From the NCBI GenBank assembly GCA_007120155.1, contig SKOF01000502.1:1-5365 (forward strand): a stretch of DNA of 5,365 bases. Direction: 5' to 3'. This DNA comes from Thioalkalivibrio sp. (lineage in GTDB: Bacteria > Pseudomonadota > Gammaproteobacteria > Ectothiorhodospirales > Ectothiorhodospiraceae). Below are positions 1-5,365 of this stretch, in pieces (positions within the stretch are counted from its first letter, which is position 1; each line of letters begins with the position of its first letter). The translations under genes and the position numbers were made by a program. The notes beneath the pieces were generated by a model that was not told the origin of the DNA, did not search any database, and worked only from the letters and a program-made list of their open reading frames with translations.

Positions 1-966
1 CACCGCCTCGGCGCTGTCGTGCCAGGTGTTGTCGAGACTGGAGGAGATCAGGGCCTCGGGCAGTTCGGGTACCGGGGCGCGCCGGGCCAGCGCCGCTTCC
101 ACCCGTTCCCGGTGCTCGTCCAGGATGGCCTGGGTGCGGAGCGTGAAATAGTGCTCGGGGAAGGGCGGGTAGCCGTCGATGGCCCCCGCCGCGAAGCGTC
201 TGACCTCCCGCTTGTATTCCTTGAGCAGCGAGATGATGTCGTACTCCGGGTGCCCCTGGAAGAACACGAGGCGCAGGCCGTCCTCGCTCACGGCAAGATG
301 CGGTCCCGCGACTTCGCTTTCCGCCAGCACCTTGAGTCCCTGGCCCTCAAACTGGCTGCGATGGATCTGGTTGAAGCGGGAGTGGGGCACGTCGAAGCGG
401 GTGTTCACCCCGGACACCAGCGGATGGCGGCGGTCCAGCACCCGGTGCGGATAGACCCCCCAGCGCTTGAAGCCCAGCGGTTGGCGCTTCTGGCCGTAGC
501 GGAACTGCATGACCGCATGGGTGGCGAGACAGGAGCACAGGGTCGAGGTGACATTCTCGCAGGCCCAGTCGATCACCTGGATCAGCGGCTCCCAGAAGGG
601 CTCCAGGGACAGATCGCTCTCGGTAACGTTGGCGCCGGTGATGATGAGCGCATCGAGGCCGTCGCGCTTGATCTGGTCGAAGGTTTCGTAATAGCGCGCC
701 ACGTGGGCGCGCCCTTCCTCTCCCCGGGGCAGCGCATCCAAGGTGAACGGGTGCATGTAGAACTGGGCGATCTGGTTGCTCTGGCCCACCAGCCTGAAAA
801 ACTGGCGCTCCGTGGCCCGCAGCGCCGCGTCGGGCATCATGTTCAGCAGGCCGACGTGCAGCTCACGGATCTCCTGCTGCAGTGCCGTGTTTCCGGACAG
901 CACGGTCTCCCCCTCCTCGGCGAGGCGTGCGAAGGTGGGCAGAGCTGTATGGGCGACGAGAGGCAT
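1..966 (-). CDS. metA: Homoserine O-succinyltransferase (MetA/HTS family), C-terminus beyond the window
   Basis: Cytoplasmic enzyme that acylates the hydroxyl of L-homoserine from an acyl-CoA, the first committed step of methionine synthesis. The frame is open from ATG 966 to the left edge (322 residues), so the C-terminal end is missing. Visible family motifs are the N-terminal LLNMMPD (40-46), ITGANV (109-114), VTSTLCSC (139-146) and FFQGHPEYD (235-243). The catalytic triad reads Cys146, His239, Glu241. Its spacing (93 and 2 residues) is identical to Cys142/His235/Glu237 of E. coli MetA. The E. coli protein is 309 residues, so this is a longer form. The residue aligned with the acyl-CoA-selecting position 111 is Thr115, neither the Gly of E. 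coli nor the Glu of Bacillus cereus MetA, so acetyl-CoA use cannot be excluded. No Shine-Dalgarno sequence precedes the ATG; the leader is pyrimidine-rich repeat DNA. The N-terminus MPLVAH is typical of the long form, which supports this start. Confidence 0.95.
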   Translation of the reverse strand, partial: MPLVAHTALPTFARLAEEGETVLSGNTALQQEIRELHVGLLNMMPDAALRATERQFFRLVGQSNQIAQFYMHPFTLDALPRGEEGRAHVARYYETFDQIKRDGLDALIITGANVTESDLSLEPFWEPLIQVIDWACENVTSTLCSCLATHAVMQFRYGQKRQPLGFKRWGVYPHRVLDRRHPLVSGVNTRFDVPHSRFNQIHRSQFEGQGLKVLAESEVAGPHLAVSEDGLRLVFFQGHPEYDIISLLKEYKREVRRFAAGAIDGYPPFPEHYFTLRTQAILDEHRERVEAALARRAPVPELPEALISSSLDNTWHDSAEAV

Positions 967-970
967 TTTT

Positions 971-1048
971 GAAGTGGGAAGTCTGAATTGGGAAGTGGGA
1001 ATGGGGTTGATTCTAATCTTTTCGTTCCGACTTCCCAATTCCCACTTC
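971..1048. repeat. Inverted pair of degenerate heptamer arrays (GGGAAGT type)
   Basis: The arms lie at 971-1001 (31 nt) and 1025-1048 (24 nt), with a 23-nt loop. The first arm reads in sevens as GAAGTGG, GAAGTCT, GAATTGG, GAAGTGG. The reverse complement of the second arm is the same sequence lacking one 7-nt block (GTCTGAA), with a single other mismatch. The element fills nearly all of the gap between the P-loop gene stop (1053) and the metA start (966). No U-run follows on either strand, so it does not look like a Rho-independent terminator. It resembles the heptameric short tandem repeats known from cyanobacteria and other bacteria in general form only. Confidence 0.85.
1010..1038 (-). promoter_or_regulatory. 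Candidate sigma-70 promoter for metA
   Basis: On the minus strand, TTGGGA (1038-1033, 4 of 6 to TTGACA) and TAGAAT (1015-1010, 5 of 6 to TATAAT) are separated by exactly 17 nt. Transcription would begin near 1003, giving a leader of about 37 nt before the metA ATG. The -35 hexamer lies inside the heptamer repeat arm. This is a pattern match only; the spacing is ideal but the -35 is weak. Confidence 0.4.
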
Positions 1049-1052
1049 GTAC

Positions 1053-1892
1053 TTATCTCTCCAGGGCGTCTTCCACCAGCGCCAGGAAGTCCTCCTCGGT
1101 GTGCACCTTCGCCAGTTCATCCGTGGTGACGGTGTAGCCGTATTCCCGGGCGATGGCCTCGTAGCGGGGGATGCGGGACCGGAACAGGCGCGGGAACATC
1201 CAGCGCACGAAGTCGTCCGGGTCGATCTGCGCCACGTACTCGATGCTGCAGGTCTGCTGGTATTCGCGCAGCTGCGAATCCAGGAAATCCTCCCGGTAAT
1301 AGAGCGGCTTGGGGCTCGATTCGGCGCGCTGTATCAGCGCCTGCTCGTCGGCGTGGCTGGCCTTGATATAGAGCATCAGCGTGTGGTCGGCCAGCATTTG
1401 CAGGGTGTCCGGATCGTCCAGTTCGCATACGCTGCCGCCCACGTCGTTCACGAAATGCTCATAGCCGTAGATCGTGCGTGCCTTGCCGATGAACTCCGGC
1501 ACGTCGCGCATGGCCGCCACTTCAGCGGCGTGATGCAGTGCCTGGCGGCGTTTGAACTCCGTCAGCGGCAGGCCCCCGGCTTCGGGATTGCCCAGCTTGC
1601 CCAGGAAGCTGGATACCGGCTGGAGGTTGTCGACGGTGATGTTGTTGAGAATGTAGATGGAGTCCGAACGCAGCAACTCTTTCAGGAAGGGCACCTGCAT
1701 GGCCTGGTGCTTGATGTTGTCCAGGATGGGCTCGTCGAGGTACCGGGTGCCGATGCGGTAATCCCCGGAATAGTGGAACCAGTGCCTGCGGCGAAGCAGG
1801 TTGGCGAGGCGGGTCTTGCCCACGCCGGACATGCCCATCAGGGTGATGCTCTTGTGCGGCCAGTCGCGGAATTCCTGGCGGGTGAGTTTCAC
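1053..1892 (-). CDS. Conserved P-loop NTPase of unknown function, upstream of metA
   Basis: A 279-residue soluble protein with no signal peptide or membrane segment. A textbook Walker A motif, GMSGVGKT (20-27), follows a short beta-strand (SITLM), so it should bind ATP or GTP. The rest matches no enzyme family I can name. There is no obvious Walker B Asp-Glu; HTLMLYIKA (170-178) is the most strand-like candidate and lacks the acid. Distinctive blocks likely to be conserved are HYSGDYRIGTRYLDEP (40-55), HFVNDVGGSVCELDDP (146-161), KPLYYREDFLD (195-205) and the PRLFRSRIPRYEAIAREYGY region (234-253). The Walker A so close to the N-terminus recalls small-molecule kinases of the shikimate or nucleoside kinase type, but this is inference. 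The start is GTG at 1892, chosen for the Shine-Dalgarno sequence upstream. The 86-bp gap to metA on the same strand suggests a shared transcript or related role, unproven. Both flanks carry inverted heptamer repeats. Confidence 0.85.
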   Translation of the reverse strand: MKLTRQEFRDWPHKSITLMGMSGVGKTRLANLLRRRHWFHYSGDYRIGTRYLDEPILDNIKHQAMQVPFLKELLRSDSIYILNNITVDNLQPVSSFLGKLGNPEAGGLPLTEFKRRQALHHAAEVAAMRDVPEFIGKARTIYGYEHFVNDVGGSVCELDDPDTLQMLADHTLMLYIKASHADEQALIQRAESSPKPLYYREDFLDSQLREYQQTCSIEYVAQIDPDDFVRWMFPRLFRSRIPRYEAIAREYGYTVTTDELAKVHTEEDFLALVEDALER

Positions 1893-1898
1893 GTCGCA

Positions 1899-1902
1899 CT
1901 CC
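1899..1902 (-). promoter_or_regulatory. Shine-Dalgarno site fixing the GTG start of the P-loop gene
   Basis: GGAG on the minus strand lies 6 nt before GTG 1892. It supports this non-ATG start, and it is the clearest ribosome binding site seen in the window. Confidence 0.7.
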
Positions 1903-1923
1903 GGGTGATTTAAACGGATCTGT

Positions 1924-1929
1924 ATTGTA
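1924..1929 (-). promoter_or_regulatory. Possible -10 hexamer upstream of the P-loop gene
   Basis: TACAAT (minus strand, 5 of 6 to consensus) sits about 32 nt before the GTG start, in a locally AT-rich stretch. No convincing -35 lies at 16-18 nt; that position falls in the CTGAC-rich repeat arm. The assignment is weak. Confidence 0.25.
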
Positions 1930-1934
1930 AGAGA

Positions 1935-2001
1935 TTGTCAGTGGTCAGTCGTCAGTTGGAAAGGCAGGTTCTGCTTACAACTGACCACTGATAACGGACA
2001 A
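1935..2001. repeat. Inverted pair of degenerate heptamer arrays (GGTCAGT type), overlapping the mltF 3' end
   Basis: The arms lie at 1935-1958 and 1978-2001 (24 nt each), with a 19-nt loop. Aligned without gaps, the first arm matches the reverse complement of the second at 20 of 24 positions. Shifted by one heptamer, they share a perfect 12-nt match, TCAGTGGTCAGT. The units read TCAGTGG, TCAGTCG, TCAGTTG. The architecture matches the element at 971-1048 but the unit sequence differs. The arm at 1978-2001 is coding: it is the last eight codons of mltF, ending directly before the stop. No U-tract follows, so an intrinsic terminator is unlikely. Confidence 0.85.
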
Positions 2002-3348
2002 CCGCTCAATCAGTATGTCCTGGTAGTTGCGGATTCGCCTCACGTACTCTACCGGCTCGCTGCCCCGCGCATAACCGTAGCGCAGACGGCGGTGGTAGCG
2101 GGGCTGGGCGAGCAGGGGCAGCACTTCGCGGAACTCCACCCAGGTGTCCGGGTCGTGTCCCAGTTCCCGGGCGAGCCCGCGCGCGTCGAACACATGGCCC
2201 ATGCCCACGTTGTAGGCTGCCAGTGCGATCCATGTGCGGTCCGGCTCCTGAATGGAATCGGGGAGGCGCTCGCGTAGCGCCGCCAGGTAGCGGGCGCCGC
2301 CCCGGATGCTCTGGGCCGGATCCAGGCGGTCATTGACGTTCAGCTCGCCGGCGGTGAGCTGAGTAAGCATCATCATGCCGCGCACGCCGGTGGGGCTGCG
2401 TGCCGTCGGGTCCCAGTGCGACTCCTGGTAGGCCTGTGCGGCCAGCAGGGTCCAGTCCAGATCATACTCGGCGGCGGCCTCCTCGAAGAGCGGGCGGAAC
2501 CGGGGCAGCAGGGAGTCAATGCGCCGGCGGAAGCGGGCAAGGTCCACGTAATCGAAGATCTCCACGTGTCCGTAGTAGCGGCCCCGCAGGATGGCCAGGA
2601 GCCCGTTGTCCTCCAGGCCCGCGAACCAGCGGTTGAGCTCGCGCTGCAGACCCCGAGAGTCCGGCGGCAGCATCCAGGCCAGTGATTCCTCCTCGGTGAG
2701 CGGCATGATGACCTCCAGTTCCGGAAAATAGCGACGGTTGATGGCCACGATGTTGGAGTCCGCGACCGCGCAATCCACCTCGCGCCGCCACACCTTTTCC
2801 AGGATCTGCTCCGTGGTCAGATCGGCGCGGGCCTCCCAGGTGAGCCCGGGCACCTGCGCGCGCAGTTCCTCGAGGCGCTCCACGTAGCTGCTGGAGGCGG
2901 TTACCATGAGTTGCACATCGGCCAGGTCGTTCAGGGACTCCGGTTCGACGCCTCCCCGGCGGCATACCAACTGCTGCTGGACCTGGAAGTAGCCGGGGCC
3001 GAAGGCGAAGCGCCCGTCGCGGCCGGGGGTATGGGTCAGCCCGGCGGCGGCCAGGTCCCCCTTGCCCTCGTCCAGGGCCCGGATCACGTCGTCGACGCTG
3101 TCCAGCAGCACGAAACGGGCCCGTACACCCAGATGGTCGGCAAAGGCGCTCACCAGGTCGTACTCGAAGCCGGCCTCGCCGTCGCGCCCGAAGAAATAGG
3201 TGGTCGGCGCGTTGCGGGTAAGTACAATCAGTTCACCGCGTTCGGCGATGGCTTCCATCTCTGCGGAGGGCGCCGGTTCACCACAGGCCGCAAGCCCCAG
3301 GCAAAGCGCCAGGCCCGGTGCGAGTCGCGTCGTCAACGTATCCGGCAT
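1975..3348 (-). CDS. mltF: Membrane-bound lytic murein transglycosylase F, lipoprotein
   Basis: Cleaves the MurNAc-GlcNAc bond of peptidoglycan to give 1,6-anhydro ends, acting in the periplasm from the outer membrane. The 457-residue protein starts with a lipoprotein signal: a short basic N-region, a hydrophobic core, and lipobox LAAC (19-22). Cys22 is followed by Gly, with no Asp at +2, as expected for outer-membrane sorting. Residues about 30-262 form a type 3 solute-binding-protein domain. Residues about 280-450 form the SLT domain, with catalytic Glu309 in AYQESHWDP (306-314), then SPTGVRGMMMLT (318-329) and AYNVGMGHV (378-386). E. coli MltF is 518 residues, so this one is somewhat shorter. 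ATG 3348 is chosen because the signal peptide begins there; a weak GGGAA lies 7 nt upstream. The frame stays open upstream to 3516, but that part has no signal character and runs into the divergent gene. The last eight residues, LSVISGQL, are encoded by a repeat arm. Confidence 0.95.
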   Translation of the reverse strand: MPDTLTTRLAPGLALCLGLAACGEPAPSAEMEAIAERGELIVLTRNAPTTYFFGRDGEAGFEYDLVSAFADHLGVRARFVLLDSVDDVIRALDEGKGDLAAAGLTHTPGRDGRFAFGPGYFQVQQQLVCRRGGVEPESLNDLADVQLMVTASSSYVERLEELRAQVPGLTWEARADLTTEQILEKVWRREVDCAVADSNIVAINRRYFPELEVIMPLTEEESLAWMLPPDSRGLQRELNRWFAGLEDNGLLAILRGRYYGHVEIFDYVDLARFRRRIDSLLPRFRPLFEEAAAEYDLDWTLLAAQAYQESHWDPTARSPTGVRGMMMLTQLTAGELNVNDRLDPAQSIRGGARYLAALRERLPDSIQEPDRTWIALAAYNVGMGHVFDARGLARELGHDPDTWVEFREVLPLLAQPRYHRRLRYGYARGSEPVEYVRRIRNYQDILIERLSVISGQL

Positions 3349-3382
3349 GATGCAATTCCCGTTTCTGCTTGTTATCCGGTCG

Positions 3383-3396
3383 CCGGATGCATCCGG
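3383..3396. promoter_or_regulatory. Perfect 14-bp palindrome between divergent genes
   Basis: CCGGATGCATCCGG is its own reverse complement. It lies 35 bp from the mltF start and 21 bp from the chosen start of the diguanylate cyclase gene, a suitable place for a shared operator. In a window of this size about 0.3 such palindromes are expected by chance, so position rather than rarity is the main argument. If translation of the cyclase began further upstream (TTG 3369 or ATG 3387), the site would be coding. Confidence 0.35.
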
Positions 3397-3416
3397 GCCG
3401 GGCGGGCTGCGGGGTG

Positions 3417-4718
3417 ATGAAACTGCAAGGTATGATTGACTATTATGCGTGGAAAACGGTCCCGGCCGACACCCAGGGCGATCCGCAGCCTGTGAACGAC
3501 TCTTTCGCCAACTCAAGTGCGCGCATGCATCGCTTCCTGCTGTGGTTCCGGGATCCGGGGATGGAACGCGACTACCAGATCGAAACCGCCGTCATCCAGC
3601 GGGACCAGGCGCGGGCAGCCCTGGTGGTGGGCGTTCTGCTCTACGGAGTCCACGGCTGGATGGATATGTGGTTGCAGGGCGATCACCAGCCCCACTTCTG
3701 GTATGTCCGTGCCCTGGTTATGGCTGCCGGGCTGGCCGCATTGCTGTCGACCTTCCGCGCGTCCTTCGTGCAGGCGGGCAGGCGAATCCTGACCTGGACC
3801 GCCCTGGTGCCCGGCATCGGCCTGGTTGTCATGATGGCCTCCCTGTCCGGTTCGTCGTTCATGGAGTACCTGGCGGGCCTGATGTTGGTGACGATCTGGA
3901 CTTTCCTGTTCATCGGCCTGTCCTTCATTCGTGCGCTGGCCGTCAATTCGCTGGTGCTGGCCGTTTTCAACGGGCTGTTCATTGCTGGTCTTCAGTCCAT
4001 GGGCGAATCCGTGGCCAGGTACAATTTCTACCTGCTCTCCACCGTGCTGATCTGCGGCATCTCCGCCTACGCGCTGGAGCGCCAGCGCCGGCAGCTGTAT
4101 CTTCGCCGCAAGGAGCTGGAGGCGGAACGCAACCGGCATCGGGACCAGGCCCTGCATGACCATCTGACCAATCTGCCCAACCGCTACCAGATGGAACAGC
4201 GGCTGGACCAGGCCATGGCCCGGGCGCGCCGGCACGGACTGCTCGGGGCCGGGCTTTTCATCGATCTGGACAACTTCAAGCCGGTCAACGACCTTCACGG
4301 TCATGAAGCGGGTGACCGCGTGCTGCGCCAGGTCGCTCGGCGCCTGCAAGGCTGTGTGCGCGAAAGCGACACCGTTGCCCGCATGGGCGGGGACGAGTTC
4401 TTCGTGCTGCTCGAGGACCTCAGCAGCGCCGAGCGGATCCGCGAAGTGGCACTGCGTATCATCGAAGTCCTGTCCACACCGATCCCCATCGACGAGTCCA
4501 GGTCGGACGGCGCCCGTGCCCTGCTGGGGGCGAGCATCGGCGTGTGCGAGTTCCCGGAACTTGCCGACACGCCCGAAGAGGCGATCAATCATGCCGACCG
4601 GGCCATGTACGAGGTCAAGCGTGCCGGCCGCAACGGCTACTGTTTCTACGGGCCCTCGGGCCCCGGCAAGGTGATTCACCCGCACGTTGTTGCGGTGGAG
4701 AACATCCCCGTGGCGTAG
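3417..4718 (+). CDS. Membrane-anchored diguanylate cyclase (six-helix sensor + GGDEF)
   Basis: Makes cyclic di-GMP from two GTP at the inner membrane. Numbered from ATG 3417 (433 residues), six hydrophobic segments lie near 67-86, 95-112, 124-143, 151-170, 173-192 and 204-220. A charged, probably coiled linker (about 221-246) leads into the GGDEF domain. Active-site features are HDHLTNLPNR (247-256), metal-binding Asp283 in FIDLDNF, and GGDEF intact at 324-328. The allosteric product-inhibition site RxxD is present as RESD (315-318). There is no EAL or HD-GYP domain, so this should be an active, feedback-inhibited cyclase. The signal sensed by the membrane domain is unknown, and I cannot assign it to a named MASE family. 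The start is uncertain: TTG 3369, ATG 3387, ATG 3432, GTG 3492, ATG 3525 and ATG 3561 are all in frame, and none has a strong ribosome binding site. Conserved-looking sequence begins around MHRFLLWFRDP (ATG 3525). Only 33 bp separate its stop from uup, so co-transcription is possible. Confidence 0.92.
   Translation: MKLQGMIDYYAWKTVPADTQGDPQPVNDSFANSSARMHRFLLWFRDPGMERDYQIETAVIQRDQARAALVVGVLLYGVHGWMDMWLQGDHQPHFWYVRALVMAAGLAALLSTFRASFVQAGRRILTWTALVPGIGLVVMMASLSGSSFMEYLAGLMLVTIWTFLFIGLSFIRALAVNSLVLAVFNGLFIAGLQSMGESVARYNFYLLSTVLICGISAYALERQRRQLYLRRKELEAERNRHRDQALHDHLTNLPNRYQMEQRLDQAMARARRHGLLGAGLFIDLDNFKPVNDLHGHEAGDRVLRQVARRLQGCVRESDTVARMGGDEFFVLLEDLSSAERIREVALRIIEVLSTPIPIDESRSDGARALLGASIGVCEFPELADTPEEAINHADRAMYEVKRAGRNGYCFYGPSGPGKVIHPHVVAVENIPVA
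3431..3447. promoter_or_regulatory. AT-rich patch with -10-like hexamers on both strands
   Basis: TATGAT (3431-3436, plus strand) and CATAAT (3447-3442, minus strand) each match TATAAT at 5 of 6 positions, in a locally AT-rich stretch within otherwise GC-rich DNA. Neither has a good -35 at 17 nt. If the plus-strand hexamer is real, the cyclase would have to start at GTG 3492 or ATG 3525 rather than upstream. The minus-strand hexamer would serve mltF. Confidence 0.25.
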
Positions 4719-4730
4719 AATGGCCCGTTC

Positions 4731-4757
4731 GTTCATGCCCATTGTCTGTTCATGCCC
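4731..4757 (+). repeat. Direct repeat of GTTCATGCCC across the uup start
   Basis: A perfect 10-nt repeat occurs at 4731-4740 and 4748-4757, spaced 17 nt apart. Each copy contains an ATG; only the second (4752) is in the uup frame. This could be a small local duplication. It makes start choice by position alone unreliable, but the first ATG meets a stop within ten codons. Confidence 0.6.
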
Positions 4758-5365
4758 CTGTTGACCCTGCGTGATGTGGTCCTGAGTTACGGCGACGCGC
4801 CGTTGCTGGATCGCGTGAATCTGTCCATCGAAAACGGTGAGCGCCTGTGCCTGGTGGGGCGCAATGGCGCCGGCAAGTCCACCCTGATGCGCGTGCTTGC
4901 GGGCGAGGTTCATGCGGACAGCGGCGAGTTGGTGCATGCGGACGGGCTGCGGGTGGCCATGCTTGAGCAGGCGGTGCCCGCAGGGACCCGGGGCAGCGTG
5001 TTCGACGTGGTGGCCGAAGGCCTGGGCGCCACGGGAGAGCGGGTGCGCCGCTATCACCGGGCGGTGCATGCGCTTGCCGAACGGCCGGCGGATGCCGGCG
5101 CCATGGCGGAGCTGGAACGTGCCCAGCAGTCGTTGGAGGCCGACGACGGCTGGAGCCTGGAGCAGCGGGTAGAGACGGTGATCTCCCGGCTCGACCTGCC
5201 CGCCGATGCGGACTTCCGGGCCCTCTCCGGCGGGCTCAAGCGCCGCGTGCTGCTGGCCCGGGCCCTGGTCACCGAGCCGGGCCTGTTGCTGCTGGACGAA
5301 CCCACCAATCACCTGGGCATCGAGGCCATCGACTGGCTGGAGTCGTTTCTCCTGGGGTTCGGTGG
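4752..5365 (+). CDS. uup: ABC-F family ATPase Uup, N-terminal part
   Basis: Soluble ABC-F protein. The family acts on ribosomes, and Uup is also linked to DNA branch metabolism and tolerance of transposon excision. The frame is open to the right edge (204 residues), covering almost all of the first nucleotide-binding domain. Visible are Walker A GRNGAGKS (36-43), Q-loop Gln73, the SVFDVVAEG segment (82-90) typical of Uup, the arm region (about 95-135), signature LSGG (158-161) and Walker B LLLLDEP (178-184). These, and IDWLE (193-197), point to Uup rather than EttA or YheS. An oddity is that the D-loop reads NHLGIE (186-191), with Gly189 (GGC, 5316-5318) where the family has Asp. There is no Shine-Dalgarno sequence before ATG 4752. 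The preceding gene ends 33 bp upstream, so translation may depend on coupling. The second ATPase domain and C-terminal coiled coil lie outside the window. Confidence 0.93.
   Translation, partial: MPLLTLRDVVLSYGDAPLLDRVNLSIENGERLCLVGRNGAGKSTLMRVLAGEVHADSGELVHADGLRVAMLEQAVPAGTRGSVFDVVAEGLGATGERVRRYHRAVHALAERPADAGAMAELERAQQSLEADDGWSLEQRVETVISRLDLPADADFRALSGGLKRRVLLARALVTEPGLLLLDEPTNHLGIEAIDWLESFLLGFG

Noticed and set aside
19..972. 317-codon open frame on the plus strand
   Set aside because: Antisense to metA, whose triad and motifs are clear. The translation has no recognisable motif.
971..1048. Rho-independent terminator after the P-loop gene
   Set aside because: The inverted arms could pair, but no U-run follows on either strand and the arms are imperfect, so it was listed as a repeat element instead.
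1101..1913. 270-codon open frame on the plus strand
   Set aside because: Antisense to the P-loop gene, which has a Walker A motif, a ribosome binding site and normal codon character.
971..2001. CRISPR array or transposon ends
   Set aside because: The units are 7 bp and directly abutting with no spacers, there are no cas or transposase genes, and no target-site duplication is evident.
3349..3516. N-terminal extension of mltF by 56 codons
   Set aside because: The lipoprotein signal and lipobox fit a start at 3348. The extension is low-complexity, would bury the signal peptide, and overlaps the divergent cyclase frame.
4650..4665. GGGCCC-rich hairpin near the cyclase end
   Set aside because: It lies inside the coding region, has no following U-run, and is ordinary for this base composition.
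3513..5312. 599-codon open frame on the minus strand
   Set aside because: It is the longest open frame in the window, but it lies antisense to the diguanylate cyclase and uup, whose catalytic motifs are intact on the plus strand. Its product is rich in His, Gln and Gly with no recognisable domain, as expected for a shadow frame in GC-rich DNA.

Overview
The window is GC-rich, tightly packed chromosomal DNA. Its gene content (a succinyltransferase-type MetA, the lipoprotein transglycosylase MltF, a membrane diguanylate cyclase and the ABC-F protein Uup) fits a gammaproteobacterium, plausibly of the Chromatiales/Ectothiorhodospiraceae type. That placement comes from gene families and remembered protein similarity, not from a marker gene. 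I see no phage, transposase, CRISPR array, tRNA or rRNA. No stretch over 300 bases lacks a gene.

Layout. The left two thirds is read leftwards: mltF (1975-3348), then a conserved P-loop NTPase of unknown function (1053-1892), then metA (966 running off the left edge). The right third is read rightwards: a six-helix membrane GGDEF diguanylate cyclase (about 3417-4718), then uup (4752 running off the right edge). The two groups diverge across 3349-3416, which holds a perfect 14-bp palindrome. An AT-rich patch just inside the GGDEF reading frame may hold promoters.

The most unusual structure is in the two intergenic gaps either side of the P-loop gene. Each holds the same kind of element: two short arrays of degenerate 7-bp units in inverted orientation, separated by about 20 bp. 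The unit is roughly GGGAAGT at 971-1048 and GGTCAGT at 1935-2001. At the left locus one arm carries exactly one extra heptamer. At the right locus one arm forms exactly the last eight codons of mltF. At the left locus the element reaches to within 4 bp of the metA start codon and appears to supply the -35 hexamer of a candidate metA promoter.

How the genes relate. MetA makes the activated homoserine ester for methionine synthesis. The P-loop protein directly upstream on the same strand may be related to it, but nothing in the sequence proves this. MltF is a peptidoglycan-cleaving lipoprotein, the GGDEF protein makes cyclic di-GMP, and Uup is a soluble ABC-F ATPase. These look like independent housekeeping and signalling genes. 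I did not find a clearly new multi-gene system. The best leads are the uncharacterised P-loop NTPase beside metA and the inverted heptamer elements around it.
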